56,879 bases of DNA from Pseudomonadota bacterium (GTDB lineage: Bacteria; Myxococcota_A; UBA796; GCA-2862545), in contig CANJMY010000012.1 in NCBI GenBank assembly GCA_947475315.1, forward strand, positions 1-56,879, read 5' to 3'. Of the stretch, positions 40,301-50,139 are shown one piece after another (within the stretch, counting starts at the first letter, position 1; every line of letters begins with the position of its first letter). Under the pieces are notes generated by a model that ran no database searches, was not told the origin of the DNA, and worked only from the letters and a program-made list of their open reading frames with translations. The position numbers and the translations under genes were made by a program.

Positions 40301-41595
40301 CCCAGCTGACGCCAGGGCTCGGCCCAGTCCGGTCGGATCTCGGTCGCGTTGCGAAACGCCGCGGCGGCCTCACGGAGGCGACCGCGCTGCAGCATCGAGC
40401 GGCCCAGATCGTGGTGGATGCGGGCGACGCCCTTCTCCGTGGACGACGCCGGGGCAGCGGCCTCGGCAGGCGCGCGCTTGACGACCTCGGCGTGATCCGG
40501 GGCGACCTCGGCCAAGCGCCGCCACGCGGCGCGGGCCTCGACCTCACGGCCCAGCATGCCGAACGCGTGCGCGCGAGACACCAGCGCGTCCGTGCGCCAT
40601 GGGTCAAGCGCGAGCGACGCCTCCAGCACGGGCAGGGCGGCGGCGGCGTCGCCCAGCTTGAGAAGGCCGTGGCCTACGGTGGCGAGGACCGTGGCGTCTT
40701 CGGGCGCGGCGCGGCGCGCCGAGTCAAACGTGGCGCGCGCCTCGGTCATGCCGACCAGCGCCATGGCTTCCGCCAGCTGCACGAGCTGACGCGGGCTCAT
40801 GCCCAGGCCGAGCGCGTGTCCGATCGCCTCGCGGGCGCCGACGTCATCGCCGAGCGCGCTCCGAACCTTGGCGAGCGTGATCATCACCGTCGAGCTGACG
40901 TCCTTGCGCTCCGACAGCGGCGCCAGGGCCGCGATGGCCTCCTCGTGCCGACCGTCCAAGAACAGCGCGTTGCCCCACTCGGCCAGTCGGCACTCCGGCG
41001 TATCGGCGGGGTGATCGTCGAAGGTGGAGGGCGGCGCGCCGCGGATCTCGACGCGGCGGCGGGCCTCGGCGTTCTTCGGGGAGGCGGACAGCACAAGCCG
41101 CCACGCCTCTTCGGCCTCGGCCGGGCGACCGAGCAGGTCGAGCGCCGTGGCGCGGCCGATCAGACCCTGAAGGTGGTCGGACTCGTCCTCGAGGACGATG
41201 TCGAACGCGGCCATGGCGGCCGACGCCGACCCGAGGATGAGCAGCGCCTGACCCTCGCCCAGGTAGGCGGAGACGCGCTGCTCGGGGTCGTCGTGCGCGA
41301 CCTGGAAGGAGGGGGCCGCCTCAGCGGCGCAGCGCGCGGCGAGCAGGGCCTGACCCAGGCGGACGTGGATGACCGGGTCCTTGCTCACGCGGGCTACGCC
41401 GCGGAGCACGTCGATGCCGCGCGTGGGGAGGCCGCGGGTGTTCCAGATCTCCTGGATCCGCAGCGCGGCATCCACATTCGCGGGATCGGCCGTCAGCGCC
41501 GCTTCAAACTGGGTGAGAGCCGCGTCAACGTCGCCGGCCTCCAGCGCGCGTGCGCCTTCGGCGAGCCAATTGCGAACCTTGCGTGCATCGCTCAT
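37357..41595 (-). CDS. TPR protein fused to a Clp/Hsp100 AAA+ ATPase
   Basis: A 1412-aa protein. Residues 1-790 contain a long tract of tetratricopeptide repeats. The C-terminal part is a two-AAA+ Clp core: first AAA (about 835-1050) with Walker A GEPGVGKTA and LFIDEIHTL, second AAA (about 1120-1340) with Walker A GASGVGKTE and VVLLDEFEKAH, then a small D2 domain. The Clp N-domain and the ClpB middle coiled coil are missing. After TTNAGTDAKAASR the segment reads MGF, in the position of the ClpP-docking (I/L)GF/L loop of ClpA/ClpX/ClpC; ClpB lacks it. The TPRs may select substrates. The start ATG 41595 has weak ribosome-site support. It follows parE by 144 bp. Confidence 0.92.
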   Translation of the reverse strand: MSDARKVRNWLAEGARALEAGDVDAALTQFEAALTADPANVDAALRIQEIWNTRGLPTRGIDVLRGVARVSKDPVIHVRLGQALLAARCAAEAAPSFQVAHDDPEQRVSAYLGEGQALLILGSASAAMAAFDIVLEDESDHLQGLIGRATALDLLGRPAEAEEAWRLVLSASPKNAEARRRVEIRGAPPSTFDDHPADTPECRLAEWGNALFLDGRHEEAIAALAPLSERKDVSSTVMITLAKVRSALGDDVGAREAIGHALGLGMSPRQLVQLAEAMALVGMTEARATFDSARRAAPEDATVLATVGHGLLKLGDAAAALPVLEASLALDPWRTDALVSRAHAFGMLGREVEARAAWRRLAEVAPDHAEVVKRAPAEAAAPASSTEKGVARIHHDLGRSMLQRGRLREAAAAFRNATEIRPDWAEPWRQLGLTQARMDEPTAALEAFTKALELDATDLESATRVADLLRAQGSLASSIAAYDRALKLDAAHLPARIGRGEVLRMLGQFAEATKEFEAALTSAPEDVVALCGLAAALNGQKRFTEARQVWARARERDSTSQFVVKGIAQCHSGLRGISALPYEDISREPQPPRAGTWGEPDPGLARYEAMDLVDRGRSYHKELNFRSAVDAFRRALELDPTCDEAALRLGMAYEDDRQYRRAIAAYRTCLEIEPRHYQAATNIGEAYRKNEQYREAMAAYDQALGMKPDYLYALAGRAECMRMLGKYDECLPWFDKALAAGGGHAFAIQGKAAALNALQRFEEALDLWNRTLEVEPTSKFALEGKAYCEAKLKSSDGAAPSSSAEDSTVSPKVAGESATPTLDEQGRDLTAAAREGRLPKVVGRDDEIRQVMKTLVRRLKANPLLLGEPGVGKTAVVEGLAQRLVSGEAPERLKGIRIVELSMGSLIAGTKYRGTFEERLREIIKEAASQPGLVLFIDEIHTLVGAGRTEGGSLDAANILKPALARGEITVIGATTHAEYRQHFESDSALERRFQPIVIEEPSESASIALLGAMAGVYETHHKVKVKEDALAACVQMAVRFFPDRRLPDKALDMLDEACAEASLSNEAFVDADVVARVISERTGVPVQRLTDSDRARMATMEAFLEDRIVGQHESVVRLSEAVRLARSGLRAPERPRGVFLFRGASGVGKTELAKAMADFLFPEGDALIRLDMSEYADRFTASRLLGAPPGYSGHGEEGQLTGPLRKKPYSVVLLDEFEKAHPDVQAVFMQLLDEGTITDADGRQVNAREAYFILTTNAGTDAKAASRMGFERGGLDARAAALEAVKPFFRPELLDRIDEVIAFHDLDQPTLESIATLHLGHLRARAADHNLALRWNDDLLQHLVNKRRSGERGARQVIRAVDTEVGEPLGRLLITRTSDRLRNVVVKIVDGSVEVDVDTPSNRAKPEAEPV

Positions 41596-41739
41596 CGGGG
41601 TGTGCCGTCCATGCGAAGCCGGGCCGAGCTGAGGCGGGCTTCGTCGTGCGAGAGAAGATCGGGCAAAACACCCTCGGAATTGAGAGCAATCGTCACACTC
41701 TTCCTCGCGGTACGCACGTTCGTGCTTCGCCTTACCTCA

Positions 41740-43650
41740 TCATACGTCGAGATCGGCCACCGAGGCAGCCCGCTCGACGATGAAGCGGTACCGGGCGCTG
41801 ACCTCTTCACCCAGCAGCTCCCGGATGGTGAGGTCGGCGCTGGCCGCATCGTCCGAATTAACCTGGAGCAAACGACGTCGTGCGGGGTCCAGCGTCGTTT
41901 CGAAGAGCGTCTGCGGGGGCATCTCGCCGAGACCCTTGAATCGGGTGATCTCGGGCTTTCCGCGCCGGGCTTCGGTCGCCAGGATCCGGTCCCGGTCGGC
42001 CTCGTCCAGCGCCCACCAGGTCTCCTTGCCGACGGCGATCTTGAACAGCGGCGGCTGGGCCAGGTAGACGTACCCGCCCTCGATGAGCTTGGGCATGTGG
42101 CGGTACATGAAGGTCAGCATCAGCGTGGCGATGTGGTGGCCGTCGGTGTCGGCGTCCATCAGCAGGATGATGCGGCCGTAGCGCAGACGCTCAGGCTTGA
42201 AGTCCTGGCCCAGGCCGGTCCCGATCGCCTGCACGACGTTCTGCAGCTCCTTGTTGGCGAGCACGGCCTCCAGGTTGGCCTTCTCGGCGTTGAGCACCTT
42301 GCCGCGGATGGGCAGGATGGCCTGGGTGCGACGATCGCGGCCCTGCTTGGCGGATCCACCGGCCGAGTCACCCTCGACGATGAACAGCTCGGAGATGGCC
42401 GGATCCGACGAGGAGCAGTCGGCGAGCTTGCCGGGCAGCGCCAGACGTCCGCTGACGGGGGAGGCGCGACGCACGGCGTTCGCAGCCTTGCGGGAGGCCT
42501 CGCGGGCCTTGGCGGCCTGCACGCTTCGGGCGACCAGCAGCTCGCCCTGGCTCTTGTTGGCGTGCAGCCACTGCTCGAGCATGGTGCGGACCGCGCCGTC
42601 GATCGCGCCGCGCATCTCCGGGTTGTTGAGCTTGTCCTTGGTCTGGCCCTGGAACTGCGGCTCCTCCACCAGGACCGAGATGACGACGACCAAGCCCTCG
42701 CGGATGTCATCGGAGGTGATGGTCAGGCCACGCGGGGAGAGACCATGGGTGTCGATGAACGCGCGCACGGCCTTCACGACGCCGTCGCGCAGGCCCTGGA
42801 CGTGGGTGCCGCCCTCCTTGGTGGGGATGCCGTTGACGTAGGCCATGACGCGCTCGCGGGGGAGCTCCGTCCAGCACAGCGCCAGGTTCACCTTCCACTT
42901 GCCCTCTTCCTTCTCGGCGACGAACGTGCCCTCGTGGATCGGGGCCAGCTCCATGCGGGTGAGCTGTGACGTCAGGTAGTCGGCCACGCCGCCCGAGTGC
43001 TCGAGCTCCAGCGTCTGGTCGCGCACCTCGTCCTTGAAGACGATCCGCAGTCCGGGGTTGAGGAAGGTCTTGATCTCGAGCTGCTCGCGGACGCGCTCGG
43101 GGTCGAACTCGATGACCTCGAAGATCTCGGGGTCCGGGTCGAACGTGACCGTGGTGCCCGTGCCGCGCGCCGGGCCAACCTTCTTCACGGTGTCCAGCGG
43201 ACGACCGCGGTGGAAGGTCTGGATCCACTCCGCGTTGTCGCGCTTGACGCGCACCTCAAGCCGGGTGGAGAGCGCGTTGACCACGCTGGCGCCCACGCCG
43301 TGCAGGCCGCCCGACGCCTTGTACGCGCCGTCGCCGAACTTGCCGCCGGCGTGCAGCTCCGTGAAGATGATCTCGAGCGCGGAGCGCTTGTACTTGGGGT
43401 GGATGCCCACCGGGATGCCGCGGCCGTTGTCGCTGACGGTGCAGGAGCGGCCCGACTCATGGAGCGTGACCGTGATGCGCGTGGCGTGGCCGTTCATCGC
43501 CTCGTCCACCGAGTTGTCGACGATCTCCCACAGCAGGTGGTGGAGCCCGTCCTCACCGGTGCCGCCGATGTACATGCCGGGGCGCTTGCGGACCGCCTCC
43601 AGGCCCTCCAGGATGGAGATGGAGCCAGCGTCGTACGTAGAGCCGGTCAT
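41740..43650 (-). CDS. parE: Type II topoisomerase ATPase subunit, ParE/GyrB-type
   Basis: A 636-aa protein with GHKL ATPase motifs ([35 protein letters not shown]), the transducer region, a Toprim domain ([15 protein letters not shown], then MDADTDGHH) and the C-terminal GyrB tail ([10 protein letters not shown]). It pairs with the A subunit encoded just upstream to form a topoisomerase that decatenates DNA. The ATG overlaps the ParC stop as ATGA. ParE is favoured over GyrB because the partner lacks a gyrase box; the subunits alone are hard to separate. Confidence 0.9.
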   Translation of the reverse strand: MTGSTYDAGSISILEGLEAVRKRPGMYIGGTGEDGLHHLLWEIVDNSVDEAMNGHATRITVTLHESGRSCTVSDNGRGIPVGIHPKYKRSALEIIFTELHAGGKFGDGAYKASGGLHGVGASVVNALSTRLEVRVKRDNAEWIQTFHRGRPLDTVKKVGPARGTGTTVTFDPDPEIFEVIEFDPERVREQLEIKTFLNPGLRIVFKDEVRDQTLELEHSGGVADYLTSQLTRMELAPIHEGTFVAEKEEGKWKVNLALCWTELPRERVMAYVNGIPTKEGGTHVQGLRDGVVKAVRAFIDTHGLSPRGLTITSDDIREGLVVVISVLVEEPQFQGQTKDKLNNPEMRGAIDGAVRTMLEQWLHANKSQGELLVARSVQAAKAREASRKAANAVRRASPVSGRLALPGKLADCSSSDPAISELFIVEGDSAGGSAKQGRDRRTQAILPIRGKVLNAEKANLEAVLANKELQNVVQAIGTGLGQDFKPERLRYGRIILLMDADTDGHHIATLMLTFMYRHMPKLIEGGYVYLAQPPLFKIAVGKETWWALDEADRDRILATEARRGKPEITRFKGLGEMPPQTLFETTLDPARRRLLQVNSDDAASADLTIRELLGEEVSARYRFIVERAASVADLDV

Positions 43651-45998
43651 TCGTCACCTCCCTCGTCGGCGTCGACGCTTGTGTCGACGGCCTTGGGCTC
43701 GCCCGCGCGGATCCACGGGCCGCGCTTCCACGCGGTGACGGATCCCCGCTTGAGCACCTGGCGGCCCTTGCCGGCGCGCGCGCCCATCCCGGCCTCGCGC
43801 ACCGACACGACGATGTCGCGGTTGGTGGACAAGGTGACGGAGGGGCCGGAGTCGTCGTTCATCACCAGCTCGAACGCCACGACCACGTCGTCGCCGTCGA
43901 GCTTGATGCCCGTGGTGCCCTTGCCTGCGGCCTGGAGCATCGGGGCCTCGCGCACGGGGAAGACCAGCAGGTGCGTGTTCTGCGAGGCGATCGCCGCGAG
44001 CTCACCGCCGCGGCTCGGCCACGCGCAGAACACCTCGTCGCCGTCGTCCAAGCGAGCGAACCGGCGGCCGTTGCGGTTGGACGGCTCGGCGAACGAGGCG
44101 AGGCCGAAGCGCTGGATACGACCCTGCTTGGTGACCGACACCATGTGCGGTGGCTTGGGATCGTCGTCCGCGGGCTTGGGATCGAGCGGCAGATCCTTAA
44201 AGCAGATCGTGTCGTGGGCGATGGCGCCGATGATGCGTGCGCCGTCCGGAAGCGCGAACCAGCTGGAGAGCGGCTTGCCATGGCCGGTGGTGGCGGGGAC
44301 GTCGATCACCTTCATGGTGTAGGCGGCGCCGTCGTTGCCAAACAGCGTGAGCGTGGTGGCCGTGTCCGTGCGGATCAGCCAGCCCAGCTCGTCGCCATCA
44401 CGCATGCGGAGCTTGTCCACCGTGGTGAAGCTCGACTGGCGCTTGACCCAGCCGTCGCGCGTGACGACGAGGACCGCGTCTTCGCGGACGACGTAGGCGT
44501 CCTCGTCGTACACGACGGCCTTCTCGGCGGCGCCGATGGTGGTCCGGCGCGGGTGGGCGTACAGGCCCTTGAGCTCCAGCAGTTCGCTGCGGACTCGCCT
44601 TCCGAGCAGGGTTGGGCTGCCGAGGATCTTGCGGATCTCGGCCGCCTCGCCGCGCTTCTCCTCCAGCTCGTCGAGCACGAGCTTGATCTCCAGGCGCGCG
44701 ATCTTGTACAGCTTCAGCTCGAGGATCGCCTCGGTCTGGAGCTCGGACAGTCCGAAGCGCTCGATGAGCTTGCGGGCCGCGTCCTTCTTGCCCTCCGACG
44801 CGCGGATGATGCGGATCACCTCGTCGATGTCGGCGAAGATGATCGCGAAGCCTTCGAGGATGTGGATCCGCGCTTCCAGCTGCGCGAGGTCGAACGCGAA
44901 GCGACGGCGCACGGTCTCGTGCCGGAACTTCAGCCAGTGATCCAGGCAGCTCTTGAGATCAAGGCGCTCTGGCACGCAGATGCCGCTGCCTTCACGCGGC
45001 ACGAGCACGTTCATGTTGACCGGGAAGGTCGTCTCCAGGCCCGTGCGCTTGTACAGCCACGCGATCACGGCGTCGGCGGACGCACCGACCTTGAGATCCA
45101 GCACGATGCGGACGTCGTCCGTGGACTCGTCACGCACGTCGACGACGAGCGGGAGTTTGTTCTCGCCGACGTCGGAGCCGATGCGCTCCACCAGCTTGGC
45201 CTTGTTGGTGCCGTACGGGATTGACGCGATGACGACCCGCTGTTTGCGACCCTCGGACTCCACGACGCACTCGCCGCGCAGCCGGATGGATCCGTGGCCT
45301 TCGGAGTAGATCTGGATCAGGTTTGCGCGGTCGTTGAGGACGCGCCCGCCGGTGGGGAAGTCCGGTCCCTGCACGTACTGGAAAAGATCCGCGGTGGTGT
45401 GGGCGTGGCCGTCCAGGATCCCGACGCACGCGTCGATGATCTCGCCCAGGTTGTGCGAGGGGATACGGGTGGACAAGCCGACCGCGATGCCCTCTACACC
45501 ATTCACCAGCAGCTGCGGGAACTGCGCCGGGAGCACGATCGGCTCCTCGTTCTGACCGTCGTAGCTGGGACGGTAGTCGACGGTGCGCTTGCCGAGCTCG
45601 CTCAAGAGCTCCTCGGCGATCGGCGTCAGGCGACACTCGGTGTAGCGCATGGCGGCCGGTGGATCGCCGTCCAGCGATCCGAAGTTGCCCTGACCATCGA
45701 CCAGCGGTTTGAGCAGCGAGAAGGGCTGCGCCAAGCGGGCGAGCGCCTCATACAGGCTCACATCGCCGTGCGGATGGTACTTGCCCATCACGTCGCCCAC
45801 GACCGCCGCGCACTTGCGGTAGCGACCGCCCGGGTGCAACGACATCTCGTGGAACATGGTGTACAGGATCCGACGCTGCACGGGCTTGAGGCCGTCGCGC
45901 ACGTCGGGGAGAGCGCGGGCGGTGATGACCGACAACGCGTACGAGAGATAGCGCTCTCGCGCCGCTTCATGGAGCGGGACGGACGGCGTGGCCGCCAT
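43647..45998 (-). CDS. parC: DNA topoisomerase A subunit, ParC-type
   Basis: A 783-aa topoisomerase A subunit. The N-terminal breakage domain has the catalytic tyrosine Y119 ([10 protein letters not shown]), the [16 protein letters not shown] and [11 protein letters not shown]. The C-terminal beta-pinwheel (about 500-770) carries regular blades ([25 protein letters not shown]). The gyrase-specific QRRGGKG box is not visible, which with Glu84 (ParC-like, Asp in GyrA) favours topoisomerase IV. V80 is at the quinolone-binding Ser position. ATG 45998 is chosen from GGAG 8 nt upstream; the open frame extends upstream. Confidence 0.9.
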   Translation of the reverse strand: MAATPSVPLHEAARERYLSYALSVITARALPDVRDGLKPVQRRILYTMFHEMSLHPGGRYRKCAAVVGDVMGKYHPHGDVSLYEALARLAQPFSLLKPLVDGQGNFGSLDGDPPAAMRYTECRLTPIAEELLSELGKRTVDYRPSYDGQNEEPIVLPAQFPQLLVNGVEGIAVGLSTRIPSHNLGEIIDACVGILDGHAHTTADLFQYVQGPDFPTGGRVLNDRANLIQIYSEGHGSIRLRGECVVESEGRKQRVVIASIPYGTNKAKLVERIGSDVGENKLPLVVDVRDESTDDVRIVLDLKVGASADAVIAWLYKRTGLETTFPVNMNVLVPREGSGICVPERLDLKSCLDHWLKFRHETVRRRFAFDLAQLEARIHILEGFAIIFADIDEVIRIIRASEGKKDAARKLIERFGLSELQTEAILELKLYKIARLEIKLVLDELEEKRGEAAEIRKILGSPTLLGRRVRSELLELKGLYAHPRRTTIGAAEKAVVYDEDAYVVREDAVLVVTRDGWVKRQSSFTTVDKLRMRDGDELGWLIRTDTATTLTLFGNDGAAYTMKVIDVPATTGHGKPLSSWFALPDGARIIGAIAHDTICFKDLPLDPKPADDDPKPPHMVSVTKQGRIQRFGLASFAEPSNRNGRRFARLDDGDEVFCAWPSRGGELAAIASQNTHLLVFPVREAPMLQAAGKGTTGIKLDGDDVVVAFELVMNDDSGPSVTLSTNRDIVVSVREAGMGARAGKGRQVLKRGSVTAWKRGPWIRAGEPKAVDTSVDADEGGDE

Positions 45999-46020
45999 GG
46001 GCAGGGCTCCGGGCAGGGGG

Positions 46021-46041
46021 CCGACCCTGGGGAGGGGTCGG
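46021..46041. promoter_or_regulatory. Inverted repeat before parC
   Basis: CCGACCC (46021-46027) and GGGTCGG (46035-46041) form a perfect 7-bp stem with a 7-nt loop in the leader of the ParC gene. The 262-bp divergent intergene also holds an inverted repeat GCGAAA (46112-46117) / TTTCGC (46125-46130). No clear promoter was assigned. Either may be a regulator site; this is suggestive only. Confidence 0.3.
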
Positions 46042-46260
46042 GCGGGGAGGCCAAGGCTAGCACGCGCGCCACCGGATGCACGCAAGACGCCGATCCAGGT
46101 CTCGAAATACGGCGAAACCTACTCTTTCGCTGTGCCGGGTCGGGGGGCGCGTTGGGCTTGGTGGCGCGTCGGGCGCTTCGGACTCGCCGCCGACGCTCTG
46201 CCGGGCGTTGCGGGGGGCGCGCGAGCGGCGTACCGGGCGCGCCTGATCCAGGAGTGTACC

Positions 46261-47310
46261 GTGTCCGCAAAGATCCCCGTGACCGTCCTCGGCGCCACCG
46301 GCATGGTGGGCCAGCGCCTGCTGACCCTGCTCAAGGACCACCCTTGGTTCGAGGTTGGCCTGTTGGCCGCGTCCGAGCGCTCGGCGGGCAAGACCTACGC
46401 CGAGGCCTGCGGCTGGCGCCTGGGCGGCGAAGCGCACCACGGCTTCGGCGCGCTGCCGGTGCTGGCCTGCGACGTCGACGCCCTCACCAAGGCCAACGGC
46501 GGCCCGGGCATCGCCATCTCCGCGTTGGACACCGGGGCCGCCCGCGCGATTGAGCGCCCCTTGGCGGCGGCGGGCTGGGTGGTGATCTCCAACGCGTCCG
46601 CGCACCGCATGGACGCGGACGTGCCGCTGATCATCCCGGAGGTCAACCATGACCACCTTGGCCTGGTGAGCTCGCAGCCGGGCCCTGGCGCGGTGATCAC
46701 CAACCCCAACTGCACGTCCATGCCGGTCGTGATCGCGCTCAAGCCGCTGCTCGACGCGGCGGGCATCGAGGCGGTGACGGTGGCCAGCTACCAGGCCGTG
46801 TCTGGCGCCGGCTACCCCGGTGAGTCCGCCTGGGACATGATCGGCAACGTCCACCCGCACGGCGGCGACGAGGAGGTCAAGCTGGGCGAGGAGCCCCGCA
46901 AGATGCTCGGTCGCCTGGAGAACGGCCTGGTCGTCCCAGCCGACTTCGCGCTGAGCGCCCGCTGCGTGCGTGTCTCCGTGGCCGACGGTCACCTGGTCGC
47001 CATCCACGTGAAGACCAAGACGCCCATCTCGCCTAGCGACGCCCTCAAGGTGATGACGTCGTGGGACCCGGGCCTGAACCTGCCGAGCGCGCCGACGCCG
47101 ATCCTCATCCACACGCCGGAGCGTGACCGCCCGTCGCCACGCTTCGACCTGGACCGCGGCCGCGGCATGGCCATCACCATCGGTCGCGTCGAGGCGTGCC
47201 CGGTCATGGGCCTCAAGCTGTTTGCGCTGTCGCACAACACCATCCGCGGCGCCGCGGGCGGCGCGCTGCTCGACGCCGAGCTGTGGGTTCGCTCGAAGGG
47301 CCTCCGCTAG
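46261..47310 (+). CDS. asd: Aspartate-semialdehyde dehydrogenase (archaeal/fungal-type)
   Basis: A 349-aa enzyme that reduces 4-aspartyl phosphate to aspartate semialdehyde for Lys, Thr, Met and diaminopimelate synthesis. Evidence: Rossmann start [21 protein letters not shown], then [10 protein letters not shown], the active-site cysteine in NPNCTSMP (about 150), [11 protein letters not shown] and the C-terminal [15 protein letters not shown]. The phrases match the archaeal/eukaryotic (asd_EA) subtype rather than the usual bacterial one. GTG 46261 with GGAG at 46250-46253 is chosen; the frame is open upstream. It is divergent from parC. Confidence 0.93.
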   Translation: MSAKIPVTVLGATGMVGQRLLTLLKDHPWFEVGLLAASERSAGKTYAEACGWRLGGEAHHGFGALPVLACDVDALTKANGGPGIAISALDTGAARAIERPLAAAGWVVISNASAHRMDADVPLIIPEVNHDHLGLVSSQPGPGAVITNPNCTSMPVVIALKPLLDAAGIEAVTVASYQAVSGAGYPGESAWDMIGNVHPHGGDEEVKLGEEPRKMLGRLENGLVVPADFALSARCVRVSVADGHLVAIHVKTKTPISPSDALKVMTSWDPGLNLPSAPTPILIHTPERDRPSPRFDLDRGRGMAITIGRVEACPVMGLKLFALSHNTIRGAAGGALLDAELWVRSKGLR

Positions 47311-47394
47311 GCTGCCGCCCCGTCCTCGGGCGACCGAGCGCCGATTTCCGCGCGCGCGGTCGTCGAGTCCGATACCCTCGGGCGCGGAGGCTGC

Positions 47395-48519
47395 ATGCGG
47401 TGGTTCGGGTTGATCGTCGGGCTCGTCGCCGGGTGCCACGCGCAGACGGCGTGCGAGGCGGATCCAGCATCGTGCGAGACGAACTCGTCCGCGGCGTGGA
47501 TCCAGTCCTTTGACTGGTCGTGGACCAGCTTCAACCATCGCCTGTCGGTGCTGCGCGTGGCGGCGACCGACGACGGCGTGTCCGCCGCGGTGGTGGGCGG
47601 GGCGTCGACCACCGGCCACGTGTTCGACGACGCCGGCACCTGCGTGAACGCCGACACCTGCTGGGAGCTGCCGACCTACGACTCGACGGTGATCTCGGCC
47701 ACCCGCGCGAGCGCCGTGTCGGACACCGTGCTGTTGGCGCATGGCTCCGTGACGCTCGACACCACGTCAAACGGCGTGAGCCAGACGCTCACGGTGACCC
47801 TGCCGCGGACGGCGGTGGCCGGGGACCACGTCGCGGCCTGGATCGGCGGCCTGACCCTGGTCAGCGACCTGTCGCCGGACGGCGCGGGGGTGTCTTGCTA
47901 CGATCCGCGCCACGGCTGGCTCCCCGCGCACCTGTCGCTCGGGCTGAGCGGGGCCGTGTTGGCGGGCGAGTCGGACGCGGTCGACGTCGAGGTGAGCGCC
48001 GCCTTCCTCGCGGGTGAGTCGCGCGAGGCCCAGCGCGTCTGCTACGACGCGCTCCGGACGGCCGGCACCTACAAGGTGACGCTGGATGTGGTGGTGGCCG
48101 TCGGCGATCTGTCGTCGACCGCTGTCGACGTGGCCCAGGGCGCGATCTGGTCGAGCGGCACGGACGCGCAGCCGGTGGGCGAGATCGGGTCCCTGGCTGC
48201 GACGCTGGATCCGAGCGCGATGATCGGTTGGACCTCGCTGGATCTGGAGTTCCACGAGACCGTGGAGGCGGGCCGCGGCGCCTACCTGCGCGGCCTGTCG
48301 TTGACCGCCGACGAGGCCAACGCCGAGGCCTACGGCTACGCCACCAACCGCTCGTTCACCGCGCTCTCGGGCTTTGACTACGCGTTCCAGGGGACGCTGG
48401 CCCAGGTGTCGGGCGACGCCGAGGTCACGCGCGCCAAGTTTGGCGCGGAGGCCATGCCGGCCGAGCTGGACCCGGTCACGTTCGAGCCGGTCTGGCACGA
48501 CCTGGACGCCGCGCCCTGA
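47395..48519 (+). CDS. Lipoprotein of unknown function
   Basis: A 374-aa lipoprotein. Signal peptide with lipobox VAGC at 11-14; the mature N-terminus is Cys-rich (CHAQTACEADPASCETN). The rest is beta-rich with repeated strand patterns (TLTVTLPRTAVAGDHVAAWIGGL; VTLDVVVAVGDLSSTAVDV) and no catalytic motif I recognise. GGAGG lies 3-7 nt before ATG 47395. It stands alone, 84 bp after asd, and converges with the multicopper oxidase gene. Confidence 0.82.
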   Translation: MRWFGLIVGLVAGCHAQTACEADPASCETNSSAAWIQSFDWSWTSFNHRLSVLRVAATDDGVSAAVVGGASTTGHVFDDAGTCVNADTCWELPTYDSTVISATRASAVSDTVLLAHGSVTLDTTSNGVSQTLTVTLPRTAVAGDHVAAWIGGLTLVSDLSPDGAGVSCYDPRHGWLPAHLSLGLSGAVLAGESDAVDVEVSAAFLAGESREAQRVCYDALRTAGTYKVTLDVVVAVGDLSSTAVDVAQGAIWSSGTDAQPVGEIGSLAATLDPSAMIGWTSLDLEFHETVEAGRGAYLRGLSLTADEANAEAYGYATNRSFTALSGFDYAFQGTLAQVSGDAEVTRAKFGAEAMPAELDPVTFEPVWHDLDAAP

Positions 48520-48537
48520 GCGGGCACGGCGGCGCGC

Positions 48538-49959
48538 TCACTCGACCGTGATCAGCCCCGCCATCCCGAACTCGGCGTGCTCAAGGATGTGGCAGTGGAG
48601 CATCCACGTGCCGGGGTTGTCGAGCTGCGACACGATCGTGATCTGGGACTTGGGCATCATCGGGAAGGTGTCCTTCCACGCGGGCGCCTCCACCGGCTGT
48701 CCGTCGATCGCCACCACCTGAAAGCGGTTGCCGTGGATGTGGAACGGGTGGCGCATGATGCTCTGATTGTCGATCTCGAACGTGGTCAGCGCCTCGCCGG
48801 GCACGGTGACGGTGGGCACGTCGGGCCAGGACTTGCCGTCGATGGTGACGGTGCCGCCCATCATGTCCTCGTCGAGCACCCAGGTGTGCGCGGGCGCGCC
48901 GGCGGTCAGCGCGGGGGGCAGGTCGTAGGCCGGAGGGGTCCACGTGGCGCCGGTGCCGCCGTCGAGCACGGTGAAGCGCATGACGGCGTTCTCGCCGTCG
49001 CCGAGCGGGTCGGTCTCGGTCATGTGCGTGTCGCCGCCGCCCTCCTCGTGGAGGTGAACGCGGCGGTTCATCAGGACCAGCTCGGCTCCGACGTCCTCGG
49101 GCGCGGTGAACATCACGATCGCGCGCTCGCCGGGGGCCAGGACGACGCGATCCAAGGTCTGCGGCTCGGCCAGGAAGCCGTCGTCGGTGCCGACCAGCGT
49201 CATGGGCACGCCGTCGATGCCGACATCAAAGTGCCGCGCGTTCGCTGCGTTCACCAGGCGCAGCACCACCACGTCGCCTGCCTTGATCCCGACGTTGCGA
49301 TCCTCGCGGCCGTTGGCCAGCAGGATGTTGCCCAGGCGGCCCATGATCTTGTCCATCTCGGTGCCGGGCGGCAGGATCTGCCCGGTGGCGCGGCTGGTGA
49401 GCACGTCGTCGAGCACGATCGGCTGCTCGCACGCGGGGCGGACCTCACCCGGCGCGCGGGCGACGATGCTGCCGTACAGGCCCTTCTCCAGGGTCGTCGC
49501 GGTGTCCATGTGCGGGTGGTACCAGTAGAAGCCCACGTCGCGGATGGGGAACTCGTAGACGAAGGTCTCGCCGGGCTGGATCGGGTGATCCATCTGCGTG
49601 ATGCCGTCCATGGCTTCGGGCACGCGCAGGCCGTGCCAGTGAATGGTCGTCGGCATGTCCAGGTCATTGTGGAAGCGCACACGCAGCGTCTGGCCGACGG
49701 TGACCTCAATGCGCGGGCCGGGCACCGTGCCGCCGATGCCCAGGCCGTCGATCGGCGTGCCGTTGCCCGGATCCCACTCGACCATATCCGCGGAGAACTC
49801 CACCTCGACCACGTCCGGCGAGGGGTCGAGGTCGGGCGCGGCCTCCCACGCGCAGGCCTCCGGCGCGCCGCTGGACGTGGTGTCGTCGGTGTTGGTTGCG
49901 TCTGGGCCGGAGCCCGGCGCGCACGCGGTCAGCAGGGCGAGCAGCGGCAGGGGGCGCAT
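48538..49959 (-). CDS. Multicopper oxidase, lipoprotein
   Basis: A 473-aa exported oxidase of the cupredoxin family. Lipobox LTAC (10-13) and an Asp/Thr-rich linker lead into copper-site motifs: THWHG-type (TIHWHGL), YWYHPHMD, and near the C-terminus HPFHIHGN and MLHCHILEHAEFGM. These supply the type 1, 2 and 3 coppers. The enzymes oxidise metals or phenols with reduction of O2 to water; the substrate is not readable, but copper or manganese oxidation is typical of bacterial lipoprotein versions. ATG 49959 is chosen by the signal peptide; the open frame extends upstream. No clear promoter is seen. Confidence 0.93.
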   Translation of the reverse strand: MRPLPLLALLTACAPGSGPDATNTDDTTSSGAPEACAWEAAPDLDPSPDVVEVEFSADMVEWDPGNGTPIDGLGIGGTVPGPRIEVTVGQTLRVRFHNDLDMPTTIHWHGLRVPEAMDGITQMDHPIQPGETFVYEFPIRDVGFYWYHPHMDTATTLEKGLYGSIVARAPGEVRPACEQPIVLDDVLTSRATGQILPPGTEMDKIMGRLGNILLANGREDRNVGIKAGDVVVLRLVNAANARHFDVGIDGVPMTLVGTDDGFLAEPQTLDRVVLAPGERAIVMFTAPEDVGAELVLMNRRVHLHEEGGGDTHMTETDPLGDGENAVMRFTVLDGGTGATWTPPAYDLPPALTAGAPAHTWVLDEDMMGGTVTIDGKSWPDVPTVTVPGEALTTFEIDNQSIMRHPFHIHGNRFQVVAIDGQPVEAPAWKDTFPMMPKSQITIVSQLDNPGTWMLHCHILEHAEFGMAGLITVE

Positions 49960-50139
49960 GGAGTCTCCGGGGAGGCAGGGCTGCGCACGGGCCATGCCAT
50001 GCAGGCTCGCGCTGGGCGGGGCATCTGCGTCAGGGGTACCCGATCCACCGTGCGCGCGATGTCTTGTTTCGCGCGGACCGAGTGGGGCCCTGTGCGTCGA
50101 ACGTCCGACGCGAGCCAAATCCGGAAGACGATTCGAACT

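Noticed and set aside
37357-41595. Type VI secretion ClpV
   Set aside because: There are no other T6SS genes, and ClpV lacks the TPR region and the MGF loop.
37567-42969. An 1800-codon open frame on the plus strand, antisense to the TPR-Clp and parE genes
   Set aside because: It is an artefact of GC-rich codon use opposite two strongly supported genes; its sequence has no domain and no ribosome site.
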